Part shown: piece by piece, positions 32,500 to 41,961 of the stretch
Layout of the letters: each line of letters begins with the position of its first letter
How positions within the stretch are numbered: position 1 is the stretch's first letter
Source of the DNA: an uncultured bacterium
GTDB lineage: Bacteria; Bacillota; Bacilli; Lactobacillales; Lactobacillaceae
NCBI GenBank assembly: GCA_905214235.1
Contig: CAJMLF010000009.1
Location: 1-63,785 of the forward strand
DNA length: 63,785 nucleotides
Direction: 5' to 3'
The notes under the pieces: generated by a model
What the model was told of the DNA's origin: nothing
The model's input: the letters and a program-made list of their open reading frames with translations, nothing else
The model's database searches: none
Position numbers and translations under genes: made by a program

Positions 32500-34803
32500 C
32501 TAGCCAAATAACCGGGCCCAGAAGCCCTTCTTCTTTTTCGGCTTCTTTACGGGCTTCTCAGCAGTCTTTTCTTTTTTATCTTCTTGAGCCTGTTCTTCTT
32601 CCTCGTAAGGGTTGTGTTCACCAATCCACTTGAAGAAGTCTGGTGCCTTAATCTCGACAAACTTCCCCCGCTTACCATTAATGCCGTCAACACAGAGCTC
32701 AATTGGCAAAGCGTTCCGGTACTTCTCAATACTGTCAGCGGTAAAGCCGTTGAAGGTATTCAGCTTGGAAATATCGAAGAGGAGACTGTCGTCTTCCTTG
32801 CGGTATTTAAAGTCATCTTCCTGGGTAAGGTAGAGCTTAGCCCAGGTGTTCCGGGAACTTTCCTTGAAGTCATCACAGATGGTATCGGCAAAGTAAGGTG
32901 GAATTTCAATTCCCGCCATTTCGTAGTATGACTTGAAGATCTTCCGGGTATTTGCTAGGAAGTCCAGGCGTCCCGTCTTCTGGTCAAACATCCGCCAGGC
33001 AGTATCGTCATCTTCAAGTAAGTTTGCCATCCGCATCACGAAATCCTTGAACAAGGTGTTGTTAAGGGTCTGACGAACATTATAGATATAACGGTTGGCC
33101 TCGCCCTTCAGCCGGTCATCAATCACCTTATCGATTTGCAGGTAATAGGTCCGGCGGGCCGTTTCCCGCAGCATCGTGAACCCAGAGTCGTAGTTTGTCG
33201 TTCCAATCAGGGGAGCGACTGCTTGGGGATGGTTGATGAGTTCGTTCATCGTATCAACCACCAGGTGCCGACTGTACTGGTCCTGCTGGAAGAAGTAGGG
33301 TTCAATCTCGTCGAGGAGGACGGGGTACGAACTCCCCTCCTTCACGTAGTGCTCAATTGCTTCGACCGTCTTGTTCTTCTTCTGGGTGGTTTCCTCTGGA
33401 TAGATCGTCCCAAAGTCAATCAGGGAGCGGTCGGTATTCCAGGTCAACTGGTTGATAATTCTCAGTAAGGTCGACTTCCCTGACCCGGCCGTTGCACCCA
33501 AGATCAGGAAGTTTGGAACATCATTACCATCTTCTGGGTTGAGACTGGCCTTAGTCCGGATTTCCCACAGGAATGGGGCGGTAAAACAGTAAAGGATTGC
33601 CTCATAGAAGCGTTTGCCATAGTCGTCATTGTAATCAATCACGTACTTTTGGTAGCCCTTCATCACGTCGTCAATGCTCTTGAGGCTTTCACGGATCTGG
33701 CTAATTGTTGCCAGCTTACCGAACGGAATCGGGTGGGTACCCGCATCGTTGGGAACGTAGAGGCCACTATTATTATTGACCAGGTTACGTTCCATTGGGC
33801 GGTCATACAGGAAGGTTGTGTACTTCTTCTCGGCAGACCGCTGTTGTGGCGACATCCCGCTGACCAGGGCCTCCTTCACCTGCTCATATATCTTCTCACG
33901 GCTCTTGATCTTTGGCTTTGCGGCCCGTGGTGAAACGGAAGTCTTCTGAAGGGTGTAAACAGTATCGTGCTGCTTAGTGTCCCGTTCGATTGCCTCCTTA
34001 ACCTGGGAACGGTCCATTGTCACGTTCCGCATGGCAATCGTGGTGTCATGGGGGATGATGTCAGTGTCCATTTGCTGCTGGACGTCGTGGCTAATGATGT
34101 CCGTCATGTCTGCTGCGGCAATTGCGTCCGTTGTATCATTATCCAAAATAACGACACTACTGCCAGCACTCTTATCCTTAGCACTCTCGTCAAGCTGCTT
34201 CTGGGCCGCCTGCAAAAGGTTGTCAGAGAAGTATGGCCGTAAGACCGGCTTAACGTCATGTTTAAAGTGGTTCATCAAGTTTTCAAACAGGCGCTTATCA
34301 TTGTCAAAAATTAGGATTTCGCTGTACTGGTTATGCTTATCGTCGAATGAGGCCTGATCTAAATCGATGCTCCCGAGGATAACCCGTGTGTCACCAGTAT
34401 CCGGATTGCTTAATAGGTAAAAACGGGAGTAGATCGCCTGGACAGGAGCATATTCAAATTGGAAGAGGCCGTTTAAAATGTTGGCCTGGTTACTACTGCT
34501 CAGCGCCTCAAAAAGCTTTGCGGGCTTCTTGTTAGCCACGGCCAGCAGCGCATCTGTCAAGGCCACCTTGGTGATGACTTCCTCGGCACTCTTGCCACGT
34601 GTGTTCTCTTGGGCACCGATCACGACCTCGGCCTGGATAAACTTGCTGAGGTACTGGTTGACAAAGTCAGCTTCTACGTGGCCCGTGATTGCCGTGAAGT
34701 GGTTGAACCGCCGGGAGTCAAATAGCTGGTTAATTTTTAATGGGGGCGTTTTTTGCCCGTTAAATACAATATTTAATTTAGTTAAATCTGGTTCATTACT
34801 CAT
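32500..34803 (-). CDS. PLD-like domain fused to a P-loop ATPase
   Basis: 767 aa, no standard name. Residues about 30-185 align with a phospholipase-D-like domain, but the first half-motif reads IYSRFYLL (about 122-129) where H-S-K is expected, and the second reads GSIDLD (about 143-148) where GSMNLT is expected. So the catalytic His, Lys and Asn are all replaced. A linker follows, then a helicase/AAA-like ATPase with Walker A GATAGSGKST (about 434-443) and Walker B PVLLDEIEPYFF (about 489-500). The basic tail KKKKGFWARLFG resembles the KKKGLFSRLFRK tail of the broken paralogue at 19473-20666. It is first in an operon with a hydrolase, an RHH-like protein and ndt. It may bind DNA or membrane; a defence or DNA-repair role is possible but unproven. 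Confidence 0.8.
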   Translation of the reverse strand: MSNEPDLTKLNIVFNGQKTPPLKINQLFDSRRFNHFTAITGHVEADFVNQYLSKFIQAEVVIGAQENTRGKSAEEVITKVALTDALLAVANKKPAKLFEALSSSNQANILNGLFQFEYAPVQAIYSRFYLLSNPDTGDTRVILGSIDLDQASFDDKHNQYSEILIFDNDKRLFENLMNHFKHDVKPVLRPYFSDNLLQAAQKQLDESAKDKSAGSSVVILDNDTTDAIAAADMTDIISHDVQQQMDTDIIPHDTTIAMRNVTMDRSQVKEAIERDTKQHDTVYTLQKTSVSPRAAKPKIKSREKIYEQVKEALVSGMSPQQRSAEKKYTTFLYDRPMERNLVNNNSGLYVPNDAGTHPIPFGKLATISQIRESLKSIDDVMKGYQKYVIDYNDDYGKRFYEAILYCFTAPFLWEIRTKASLNPEDGNDVPNFLILGATAGSGKSTLLRIINQLTWNTDRSLIDFGTIYPEETTQKKNKTVEAIEHYVKEGSSYPVLLDEIEPYFFQQDQYSRHLVVDTMNELINHPQAVAPLIGTTNYDSGFTMLRETARRTYYLQIDKVIDDRLKGEANRYIYNVRQTLNNTLFKDFVMRMANLLEDDDTAWRMFDQKTGRLDFLANTRKIFKSYYEMAGIEIPPYFADTICDDFKESSRNTWAKLYLTQEDDFKYRKEDDSLLFDISKLNTFNGFTADSIEKYRNALPIELCVDGINGKRGKFVEIKAPDFFKWIGEHNPYEEEEQAQEDKKEKTAEKPVKKPKKKKGFWARLFG

Positions 34804-34900
34804 AGGAATTCCTTTTCTTTCTGCAAGAAATAATTAGTTTTATTTTCGTTGATTTATGGCGATTTTGCAAGTCTTACTACATTGGAAAGTCTTTAAACGC

Positions 34901-34938
34901 AAAAAGGAGCCACCCGCGGTCGGGAATACTCCTTTTTG
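34901..34938. terminator. bidirectional terminator
   Basis: AAAAAGGAG and CTCCTTTTT flank an inner CCCG/CGGG hairpin. It terminates transcription reaching the gap between hicD and the PLD-ATPase operon. Confidence 0.65.
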
Positions 34939-34999
34939 GAATGAGTATGAAAGAAATTATCAGGAAGAATCGGATTTAAGTTGTTTATAAAGTTATTTA

Positions 35000-35944
35000 C
35001 TATTTGTTTGCCTTGGCAGCCCGTTCTTCTTCTGCCTTAAGCCGTTCCTTGATGTACTTTGCAGAAGTGGCCAGCTTGTCCTTTTCCTCATCAGTTAAGT
35101 CCAGGTGGAGTTGCTCAACTACCCCATCGCGACCAACAACTGCGGGATATGATAGGTAGGTTCCGTATTCTTCGCGGTAGTTGGAAACCGGCATTTCAGT
35201 CCGCGCATCGCTCAAGAGGGCATTAGTTAACCGCACTGCCGCGGTTGCTACCCCATAGTTGGTGTACTTCTTTCCTTGATAAACCAGGTAACCACCTTGA
35301 CGGGCGTGTTCTTCGATGTCAGCCAGGTCCAGTCCCCGTTCCTTGGCTAGGTCTAGAACGCGCTTTCCCAGTACCCGAACAGTTGACCAGGCGGTGAACT
35401 GTGAGTTTCCGTGTTCACCAAGGTTGAAACCAACAACTGAACGTGAGTCAACGTGGAGGGCCTCACCAACGCAGGCACGCATCCGTGCGGAATCAAGGAG
35501 GGTCCCCGTCCCCAGCACGTGCTCCTTCGGCAGGCCAGTTAACTTCTGGTACATTGATGTGATGACATCACACGGGTTAGTGACGTCCACCAGTTTGCCG
35601 TGGAAACCGTTGTCAACAAGTTTCTTAGCGACCAACGGCACCTGGGTGCGGGTAAACTTAAATTCTGCAAACCGGTCGTGGTCCGGAGTATCAACGAGCT
35701 TTGACTTACCCAAAGCAGACACAACCACGTCACAATCAGCAAGCTGTGAATCATCATTGACGGTTAAGTTGGTGTGGTATGGCAGGTTGGCCATGGCGTC
35801 CCGGAGGTCAAGGGCGTCAGCGTTAACCTTAGCCTCATTTGTATCATAAAGTGCCAAATCATCTGTGAAACCACCAGCAACCAAGTAGTGAGCAACCGTT
35901 GCACCAACGTGTCCCATTCCAAATACTGCTACTTTACGTGTCAT
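35000..35944 (-). CDS. L-2-hydroxyisocaproate dehydrogenase (LDH/MDH superfamily)
   Basis: NAD-dependent L-2-hydroxyacid dehydrogenase, 314 aa. Rossmann GMGHVGATVA (about 9-18), Asp for NAD in LYDTNEAK, substrate Arg region DHDRFAEFKFTRTQ, VDVTNPCDV and catalytic GEHGNSQF (about 177-184). The broad active-site loop and the sequence fit Lactobacillus HicDH, which reduces branched-chain and other 2-oxo acids, more than lactate dehydrogenase. It follows the hydratase by about 40 bp and is probably under the T-box. Terminator downstream at 34901. Confidence 0.88.
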   Translation of the reverse strand: MTRKVAVFGMGHVGATVAHYLVAGGFTDDLALYDTNEAKVNADALDLRDAMANLPYHTNLTVNDDSQLADCDVVVSALGKSKLVDTPDHDRFAEFKFTRTQVPLVAKKLVDNGFHGKLVDVTNPCDVITSMYQKLTGLPKEHVLGTGTLLDSARMRACVGEALHVDSRSVVGFNLGEHGNSQFTAWSTVRVLGKRVLDLAKERGLDLADIEEHARQGGYLVYQGKKYTNYGVATAAVRLTNALLSDARTEMPVSNYREEYGTYLSYPAVVGRDGVVEQLHLDLTDEEKDKLATSAKYIKERLKAEEERAAKANK

Positions 35945-35983
35945 AATAAAAACTTCCTTTCAATTAATACCCAGTTTCACTAA

Positions 35984-36793
35984 TTAATCATTAACGTTAA
36001 CGGTTACGTCACCGAAGCCGTGGTCAAACTTTGCGGTCCAGACTCCCTTGGTTAAGTGCGGTGGGAGAAGGAAAGTCCCGGAAGAAACTAACTGACCAGT
36101 GCGGAACCCCTTTCCTTGTTCCGCCAGTTTACCAACTAGCCAGGAGAGGGACTTGAATGGGTTACCAAGCACCTCACTGGACTTACCGCTTGCTTGTTTT
36201 TGGCCATCGTGGTAAAGCGTCACGTTGACGTTGGCGGCATCTTCGACCGTGTCAAACACCTCATCAGCCGGACGTTCCAGGCCATAGACGACGAACCCAC
36301 CGACCGCGCAATCACTCATTACGTTAAACTTGTTGAGGTCGGGGAACCAGTCAGCAAAACGGCAGTCAGGCAATTCAACGGTCCCGCAAACGGTCGTCTT
36401 GTGAAGGAGGTCTTCCAAACTATCATCTGGCTTTAGGTCTTCAGTAGCGCGGAAGCCAAGTTCCACCTCAAGCAGTGGATCCATTGTTTGCTTTTTAAGT
36501 GACAGAAGTGCGGGTGAAGGAAGAAAGTGACTGTCGACTTGTTGGCCATATAGTGGACAGTCAGAATCAAACATATCCTGCGTTTCCTTACTCGTCAGTG
36601 AGACCTTGTATCCACCAGTCGGAAGTTTTTTAAGGGCGGCGAACCGGTCCTGCACTGCGTATGCCGTGTCATCATCTGTTACAACGCCATCCCAGTCGGC
36701 CATCTTTAATGGCTGGTGGCTTTGGTAGGCGTTAAAAAGTGCTTGAGCGAATGATTCTTGTTTTGCGTTTAAGGTAACATTTTCTTTAGTCAT
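35984..36793 (-). CDS. 2-keto-4-pentenoate hydratase-like protein (FAH superfamily)
   Basis: 269 aa. FAH-superfamily hydratase pattern: GYKVSLTSKE, the metal ligands within LLEVELGFRATEDL (E-x-E, about residues 105-118) and DCAVGGFVVYG, then GNPFKSLSWLVGKL near the C-terminus. The family hydrates 2-oxo-4-pentenoates or decarboxylates related acids; the actual substrate in a lactic acid bacterium is unknown. The ATG at 36793 follows GGAGG; an earlier ATG at 36805 overlaps that site. It is preceded by a hairpin-rich leader, a 30-aa ORF and a T-box. Confidence 0.85.
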   Translation of the reverse strand: MTKENVTLNAKQESFAQALFNAYQSHQPLKMADWDGVVTDDDTAYAVQDRFAALKKLPTGGYKVSLTSKETQDMFDSDCPLYGQQVDSHFLPSPALLSLKKQTMDPLLEVELGFRATEDLKPDDSLEDLLHKTTVCGTVELPDCRFADWFPDLNKFNVMSDCAVGGFVVYGLERPADEVFDTVEDAANVNVTLYHDGQKQASGKSSEVLGNPFKSLSWLVGKLAEQGKGFRTGQLVSSGTFLLPPHLTKGVWTAKFDHGFGDVTVNVND

Positions 36794-36842
36794 AATATCC
36801 TCCATAGAGGTCAGTCGCTGTTACCTTTTTGGGGAGTCAACC

Positions 36843-36935
36843 CTACGATTCGTTAACGACGACTGACTTCTTTTTTCGTTTAAATTTATATTTTTCTAAT
36901 GTTTTATTAATGTTAATAATGTCGCTGTCTGACAT
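36843..36935 (-). CDS. 30-aa small ORF between T-box and hydratase
   Basis: Starts MSDSDIININKTLEKYKF and ends in a basic stretch (KRKKKSVVVNES). It has a good RBS (AAGGTGGTGA 5 bp upstream) and lies between the T-box terminator and the hydratase gene. Its 3' end is inside a hairpin (36807-36870) in which GAAGTCAGTCG pairs with CGACTGACCTC just ahead of the hydratase RBS. So it may be a small protein or a translational leader that opens this hairpin. Confidence 0.5.
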   Translation of the reverse strand: MSDSDIININKTLEKYKFKRKKKSVVVNES

Positions 36936-36961
36936 GTTCATCACCACCTTAAATGTTTAGT

Positions 36962-37250
36962 AAAACGCGAAAAGCGTCCTTTTTAACTCGCTAACTAAGA
37001 GTTAAAAAGGACGCTTTTAAACGTGGTACCACCTTTCTTTACGGCTAAAAGCCGCCTTAACCAACATCCGATAAATGGATATTAGTCGGCACGATAATGG
37101 GTGCTACCAGTACGTTCTACTTGAAAAGTCGTTCGACATACAACTCACGAGTGATTAGCTAAGTACCACTTCCTACTGATTCACACCACCCATCAGCTCT
37201 CTGCAATCAGTGATACTCGCTGTTCTCGATCAACGTCGTTTATTTGTTTC
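36962..37250 (-). promoter_or_regulatory. T-box riboswitch (tRNA-sensing leader)
   Basis: Minus strand. It carries the T-box AGGTGGTACCACG (37034-37022) and then a terminator stem AAAAGCGTCC...GGACGCTTTT (37019-36970) with a T-rich end. Upstream, Stem I has an AGUA bulge (CGAGTATCACTG) and a lower stem CGTT/AACG. The specifier loop 3' strand reads GAGTTGTATG; UGU (Cys), UUG (Leu) and GUA (Val) are all possible by position and I cannot decide. It controls the small ORF, hydratase and HicDH. Confidence 0.88.
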
Positions 37251-37265
37251 AATTGATTGTTTGTA

Positions 37266-37294
37266 GAATATCATCTGTTTATGAGAAAATCAAG
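37266..37294 (-). promoter_or_regulatory. promoter of the T-box operon
   Basis: Minus strand TTGATT (37294-37289), 17 bp, TATTCT (37271-37266), directly upstream of the T-box leader. Confidence 0.65.
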
Positions 37295-37396
37295 GATAAA
37301 ATTAAAATAATATGAGAAAGATGCAATTTTTAATTATATTTTGCCCTGATGGCGCTTTCGCTCGTGTTACTTCTTAAAATTATTAATTTTGTCCCA

Positions 37397-37430
37397 AATA
37401 AAAACACCGATGTTTATTTACATCAGTGCT
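37397..37430 (-). terminator. terminator after birA
   Basis: CACTGATGT, short loop, ACATCGGTG, then TTTTTATTT on the minus strand. Confidence 0.85.
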
Positions 37431-37439
37431 TAGTATCAT

Positions 37440-38201
37440 TTATTGTTCACGGACCGTTCCAACGGTTACCTCTTCTACCCCACTGGCGGTTTGGAGACAT
37501 AAGCCACCCCTATCCGAGATGTGGTCGAATTGTCCTGCTAGCTTTTGCGGGCCGAATTCAACAACTAGCTTCTTTCCTGCAAGGAGTTGGTGTTCGCGGT
37601 AGATTTGGAGAATCTGCTCCCAGGTACAGCCCGCCAGGAGACGGATGAACTGGGTGCCGATTTCGTCAATAATGTTTAGTCGCTCCCGGTTGCTGACCAT
37701 GAGAGAACTTAGGCCCCCCACCTGGTCAGTTAGTTCATCCGGTAGGCCCGGCGGCGTTATCAGGTTGATCCCCCAGCCAATTACTACCCCACGAAGGTGG
37801 TTAGCGTCATCGATCACGGTTTCGGCGAGAATTCCTGCAACCTTTTTATCGCCAACATAGAGGTCATTAACCCACTTAATTGCAATCGGTTCCGTGAAGT
37901 GTCGCTCTAATACGAGAAATGCAGCGACAGCGGCGGTCACTGTTAGTTTGGCCGGGTCATTATTTTGGGCAATATTTTCTTCGGCTAGTCCCAGGGAAAA
38001 GTAGGCCCCACTCCCCGCTGGTGAATAGAAAAGGCGGTTCAATTTACCGTGACCAGCTGTCTGTTCCCTGGCGGATACCAGGAACGTCGTTGGGGTGCTT
38101 CCTTCGGTAATTTTCTTTTTCGCGGCGACGTTGGTTGACGTGAGGGTGGCGAATTCTTCAGCTGGCACACCCATTGCCGCTAATTGGGGGAATTTCTGCA
38201 T
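37440..38201 (-). CDS. birA: biotin-[acetyl-CoA-carboxylase] ligase
   Basis: Transfers biotin to carboxylase carrier domains, 253 aa. It lacks the N-terminal HTH of the repressor type, so it is a class I ligase. Motifs: REQTAGHGKLNRLFYSPAGSGAYFSL (biotinyl-AMP loop; GHGK where GRGR is usual), IKWVNDLYVGDKKVAGILAE (KWPND-like, about 108-127) and a small C-terminal SH3-like domain. It lies 23 bp downstream of pyruvate carboxylase, its obvious substrate, on the same strand. Confidence 0.93.
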   Translation of the reverse strand: MQKFPQLAAMGVPAEEFATLTSTNVAAKKKITEGSTPTTFLVSAREQTAGHGKLNRLFYSPAGSGAYFSLGLAEENIAQNNDPAKLTVTAAVAAFLVLERHFTEPIAIKWVNDLYVGDKKVAGILAETVIDDANHLRGVVIGWGINLITPPGLPDELTDQVGGLSSLMVSNRERLNIIDEIGTQFIRLLAGCTWEQILQIYREHQLLAGKKLVVEFGPQKLAGQFDHISDRGGLCLQTASGVEEVTVGTVREQ

Positions 38202-38224
38202 ATCTAATCTCCTCCTTGGATACT

Positions 38225-41200
38225 TTATTCTTCCTTACTCAATTTCAAAAGTAGATCTTGGCTCTTAAGGGCATCGCCAACCTTGGCAAAGACCTCTGTG
38301 ACCTTCCCCGTGAACGGCGCCTTAACAGCTGATTCCATCTTCATTGCTTCGGTAGTCACCAGGACTTGCCCAACCTTTACCTCGTCACCAGCCTTGACGT
38401 TAACTTTAACAACGTTACCGTTCAGCGGCATCCCCACTTGGCCGGGATCTTCGGGATCAGCCTTGGGGACGCTGGCAACCTTCCCCTTCAACTGCCGGTC
38501 CTTGACCTTTAGTTGGAGAGCTTGACCATTAAGCTCAAAGAACAGTGTCCTGGTTCCCTCGTCATCAGCTGGGGATACGAAGTCGAGCTTCAGTAGCATT
38601 TGCTTCCCTGCTCTGTAGCTGACCGTCAGGTTTTCTCCAGGACGCATTCCCTGATAGTAAGTGGTGGTATCCAGGTCCATCACGTTTCCGTATGATTGGT
38701 GGTTGTTAAAGTAGTCAATGAATACCTTCGGATACATGATGTAGCCCTGGAGGTCATCCTCTGTTGGCTCCCGGTGGATCTTTGCTGCCAACTCATCCTT
38801 GACAGCAACAAAATCAACCGGCTTGGCCAGGCTACCGGGACGGACGGTAATTGCCGGGTGATCCTTCAGGACGACCTTTTGGAGGTCCTTAGGAAAGCCG
38901 CCATATGGTTGACCAAGGTCGCCCGCGAAGAAGTTCACGACTGAATCAGGAAAGTCAACGTGCTGGCCCTTTGTCAGAATATTATTCTTGTCCAGGTGGT
39001 TTTGAATCATGAAGATTGCCATGTCACCGACGACTTTGGAACTCGGTGTGACCTTGATAATATCACCGAACAGTTCATTGACTTCCCGGTATTTGGCCTC
39101 AACCTCCCCAAAGTCACTGATTCCCAAAGACTGGGCTTGTTGCTTCAAGTTCGAGTACTGCCCCCCGGGCATTTCCGTTTGATAAAGGTCCGGCTGGGGA
39201 GCATTTACACCGTTACTGAAGTCATTGTAGAGGGGCCGGACATTTGCCCAATACTTGTTTAAGACTGCAACATTGTGCATGTTCAACTCTGGCTGGCGAG
39301 GATCCCCCTCCAAGGCGTAGTAGAAGGTTCCCAGACTAGGCTGACTAGTGGTACCTGCCATTGCCGCCATCGCAACATCGACGATATCAACACCGGCTTT
39401 TGTAGCTGCAACATAGGTGGCCACGCCGTTCCCAGTGGTGTCGTGTGTGTGGAGGTGAACAGGTACATTGAACTTGGCCTTGAGGTTGCCAACTAATTCA
39501 TAGGCCGCCTGGGGCTTTAATAGGCCCGCCATGTCCTTAATGCCAATTACTTGGGCCCCCGCATCTACCAATGATTGGGCCATTTTCATATAGTATTCCA
39601 GGGTATATTTACGTTCGGTTGACTTTAAGAAGTCGCCGGTGAAGCACATTGCCCCTTCGGCAATCTTGCCGGTCTGGCGAACATAGTCAATACTTCTTTG
39701 CATCTGGTCAATCCAGTTTAGGGAATCAAAGATCCGGAAAACGTCAACCCCAGTCTTGGCGCTATGGTCAATAAAGCGTTTTAGGGCATTGTCAGGATAG
39801 TTCCGATAGCCGACCGAGTTGGAAGCCCGGAGAAGCATCTGCTGGAGAGTGTGGGGCATGTACTTTTTAAGAAGACGGAGCCGTACCCACGGGTCCTCAC
39901 CTAGGAAGCGGTAGCAGACGTCAAATGTGGCCCCACCCCAACTCTCGACCGAAAACAGGTGGGGCATGGCTTGGTCATACACCTTCATAGCCGGGAGCAT
40001 ATCATGTGTTCGCATCCGGGTGGCAAACAGGCTTTGGTGGGCATCCCGCATGGTCGTGTCAGTCAGGAGAACCCTCTTTTGCTGCTTGACATAGTCCAGT
40101 GCCGCGTCTGCACCCTGCTCATCAAGAATATCCTTGACCGTTTTGCCTGCTTGTGAATCGCTCTCAATTTGCCCGGCCTGCGGTTCCTGCATGTCAGGAT
40201 GGACAAGTTTTGCTTTCTTTGTAACACCTGCAAAACCATTGACTGTGACATTGCCAATGTAGTTTAACAGTTGCATTGGTGTGTCTGGCTGGGTATTAAA
40301 GTGGAATAAGTCCGGATTCTCGTCAATAAACGTGGTTGAACAGTTCCCAGCAATAAATGTTGGGTGCTTTAAAACATTAACCATGAATGGAATGTTGGTC
40401 TTAACACCACGAATATGAAATTCATGAAGGGCGCGCAACATCTTAATCCGGGCCTCGGCGAAGTCCTCACCGGCTGCACAGCACTTGACGAGCAGGGAGT
40501 CGAAATAAGGCGTCACGGTGTAACCCGGATAGACGTTTCCATCTAGCCGAATACCAGTACCACCGGGAGCGTGGTAGGTCATGACCTGACCGGTGTCCGG
40601 CATAAAGTTGTTCTCAGAGTCCTCAGTTGTTACCCGGCACTGGATGGCCGCACCATGAAACTTGAGGTCCGCCTGTTCTGGGAGACCAATGTCCTTATGA
40701 AGGTCTTCACCGGCGGCAATCCGAATCTGGGTCTTAACAATGTCGACGCCGGTAATCATTTCCGTTACCGTATGTTCAACCTGAACCCGGGGATTAACCT
40801 CGATAAAATAAAACTGTTCAGGTGTTTCCAGAAATTCAATTGTGGCGGCATTTTGGTAGTGAACGCTCTGCATCAATTTAACCGCCATGTTGCAGACTTC
40901 TGCCCGCCGTGCGGGAGAAAGGACCTTACTAGGAGCAAATTCGATTACCTTTTGGTGACGACGTTGAACAGAACAGTCCCGTTCGAAGAGGTGCATAACG
41001 TGCCCGTGTTCATCGGCAATGACCTGCACCTCGATGTGCTTGGGATGCTGGATGTCCTTTTCAACGTACATTTCATCGGAACCAAAGGCCTTTTTAGCCT
41101 CATCCTTAGCCTGCTCAAATTCTTCGTCAAGTTGCTGGTCATCCTTGATGATCCGCATTCCACGGCCGCCCCCACCGTTAGCCGCCTTTACCATAATTGG

Positions 41201-41668
41201 GTATCCATGCTGGTGAGCAAAATCCTTAACTTGTTGAGCATTAATCACGTCACCTGATAAGCCCGGAATCGGTTGAAGGCCGGCCTTAACAGCTACTTGC
41301 TTGGCAACCAGCTTATCACCGAACATTCGCAAGTGTTCTGGCTTAGGACCAATAAACTTAATTCCGTTATCAACACAGGCCTGGGCCAGGTCTGCGTTTT
41401 CTGCCAAGAAGCCATATCCTGGGTGAATTGCCTCTGCCCCGGATTCCTTAGCAACCCGAATAATTTCATCGATGTCAAGATAAGCTGCCAGGGGCTGTTC
41501 CCCTTGGCCAATCAGATAAGCTTCATCGGCAGCAAAGCGGTGAGCACTGTATTTATCCTCCTTAGCGTATACTGCCACTGCCTTGATGCCGAGTTCGTGA
41601 CAAGCGCGGACAATTCGCGTTGCAATTTCTCCACGGTTAGCGATTAATACCTTTTTAAACAAGTTCAT
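38225..41668 (-). CDS. pyc: pyruvate carboxylase
   Basis: Biotin enzyme making oxaloacetate from pyruvate and bicarbonate, 1147 aa, full length. Biotin carboxylase domain (LIANRGEIATRI at the N-terminus; ATP-grasp VKAANGGGGRGMRI, about 158-171; EVNPRVQVEHTVTE), carboxyltransferase domain (LLTDTTMRDAHQSLFATRMRT, about 535-555; metal-binding HLHTHDTTGNG) and C-terminal carrier with biotinylated Lys in TEAMKMES (about 1109). The ATG at 41668 follows AAGGATGG; the upstream in-frame ATG at 41701 is less likely. A consensus promoter lies at 41779-41807. birA follows. Confidence 0.97.
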   Translation of the reverse strand: MNLFKKVLIANRGEIATRIVRACHELGIKAVAVYAKEDKYSAHRFAADEAYLIGQGEQPLAAYLDIDEIIRVAKESGAEAIHPGYGFLAENADLAQACVDNGIKFIGPKPEHLRMFGDKLVAKQVAVKAGLQPIPGLSGDVINAQQVKDFAHQHGYPIMVKAANGGGGRGMRIIKDDQQLDEEFEQAKDEAKKAFGSDEMYVEKDIQHPKHIEVQVIADEHGHVMHLFERDCSVQRRHQKVIEFAPSKVLSPARRAEVCNMAVKLMQSVHYQNAATIEFLETPEQFYFIEVNPRVQVEHTVTEMITGVDIVKTQIRIAAGEDLHKDIGLPEQADLKFHGAAIQCRVTTEDSENNFMPDTGQVMTYHAPGGTGIRLDGNVYPGYTVTPYFDSLLVKCCAAGEDFAEARIKMLRALHEFHIRGVKTNIPFMVNVLKHPTFIAGNCSTTFIDENPDLFHFNTQPDTPMQLLNYIGNVTVNGFAGVTKKAKLVHPDMQEPQAGQIESDSQAGKTVKDILDEQGADAALDYVKQQKRVLLTDTTMRDAHQSLFATRMRTHDMLPAMKVYDQAMPHLFSVESWGGATFDVCYRFLGEDPWVRLRLLKKYMPHTLQQMLLRASNSVGYRNYPDNALKRFIDHSAKTGVDVFRIFDSLNWIDQMQRSIDYVRQTGKIAEGAMCFTGDFLKSTERKYTLEYYMKMAQSLVDAGAQVIGIKDMAGLLKPQAAYELVGNLKAKFNVPVHLHTHDTTGNGVATYVAATKAGVDIVDVAMAAMAGTTSQPSLGTFYYALEGDPRQPELNMHNVAVLNKYWANVRPLYNDFSNGVNAPQPDLYQTEMPGGQYSNLKQQAQSLGISDFGEVEAKYREVNELFGDIIKVTPSSKVVGDMAIFMIQNHLDKNNILTKGQHVDFPDSVVNFFAGDLGQPYGGFPKDLQKVVLKDHPAITVRPGSLAKPVDFVAVKDELAAKIHREPTEDDLQGYIMYPKVFIDYFNNHQSYGNVMDLDTTTYYQGMRPGENLTVSYRAGKQMLLKLDFVSPADDEGTRTLFFELNGQALQLKVKDRQLKGKVASVPKADPEDPGQVGMPLNGNVVKVNVKAGDEVKVGQVLVTTEAMKMESAVKAPFTGKVTEVFAKVGDALKSQDLLLKLSKEE

Positions 41669-41778
41669 GCACCATCCTTCTGTATTGTGCTTCACATACA
41701 AGAACTAACAACATTAGTGCAAATATTAATATTTTTCATTTCGTTCGCCTTCTTTAATCTTTTTCTAATTTGATATTA

Positions 41779-41807
41779 ACTATACTCATCGTATTCTAAT
41801 ATGTCAA
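41779..41807 (-). promoter_or_regulatory. promoter of pyc-birA
   Basis: Minus strand TTGACA (41807-41802), 17-bp spacer, TATAGT (41784-41779). The rest of the gap up to the mazF terminator (41810-41960) shows nothing further. Confidence 0.78.
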
Positions 41808-41961
41808 CATGTTATTAGCAATTTTTGAAATGTAGTTTAAAAATTTAAAAAGACTGGCGTAATGCTTTAATGGCCTTTACGGGAGTCACAAACCTGGGTC
41901 GGTACTCAAAAAACTCATGCACGAAGCCCTAAGTAAAGGTACGTAGTGAATCCCTAATACA

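Noticed and set aside
36970..37019. Stand-alone terminator unrelated to regulation
   Set aside because: It follows a canonical T-box sequence at the right distance, so it is the T-box terminator.
40571..41257. 228-aa plus-strand frame within pyc
   Set aside because: Antisense to the highly conserved biotin carboxylase domain; no family features.
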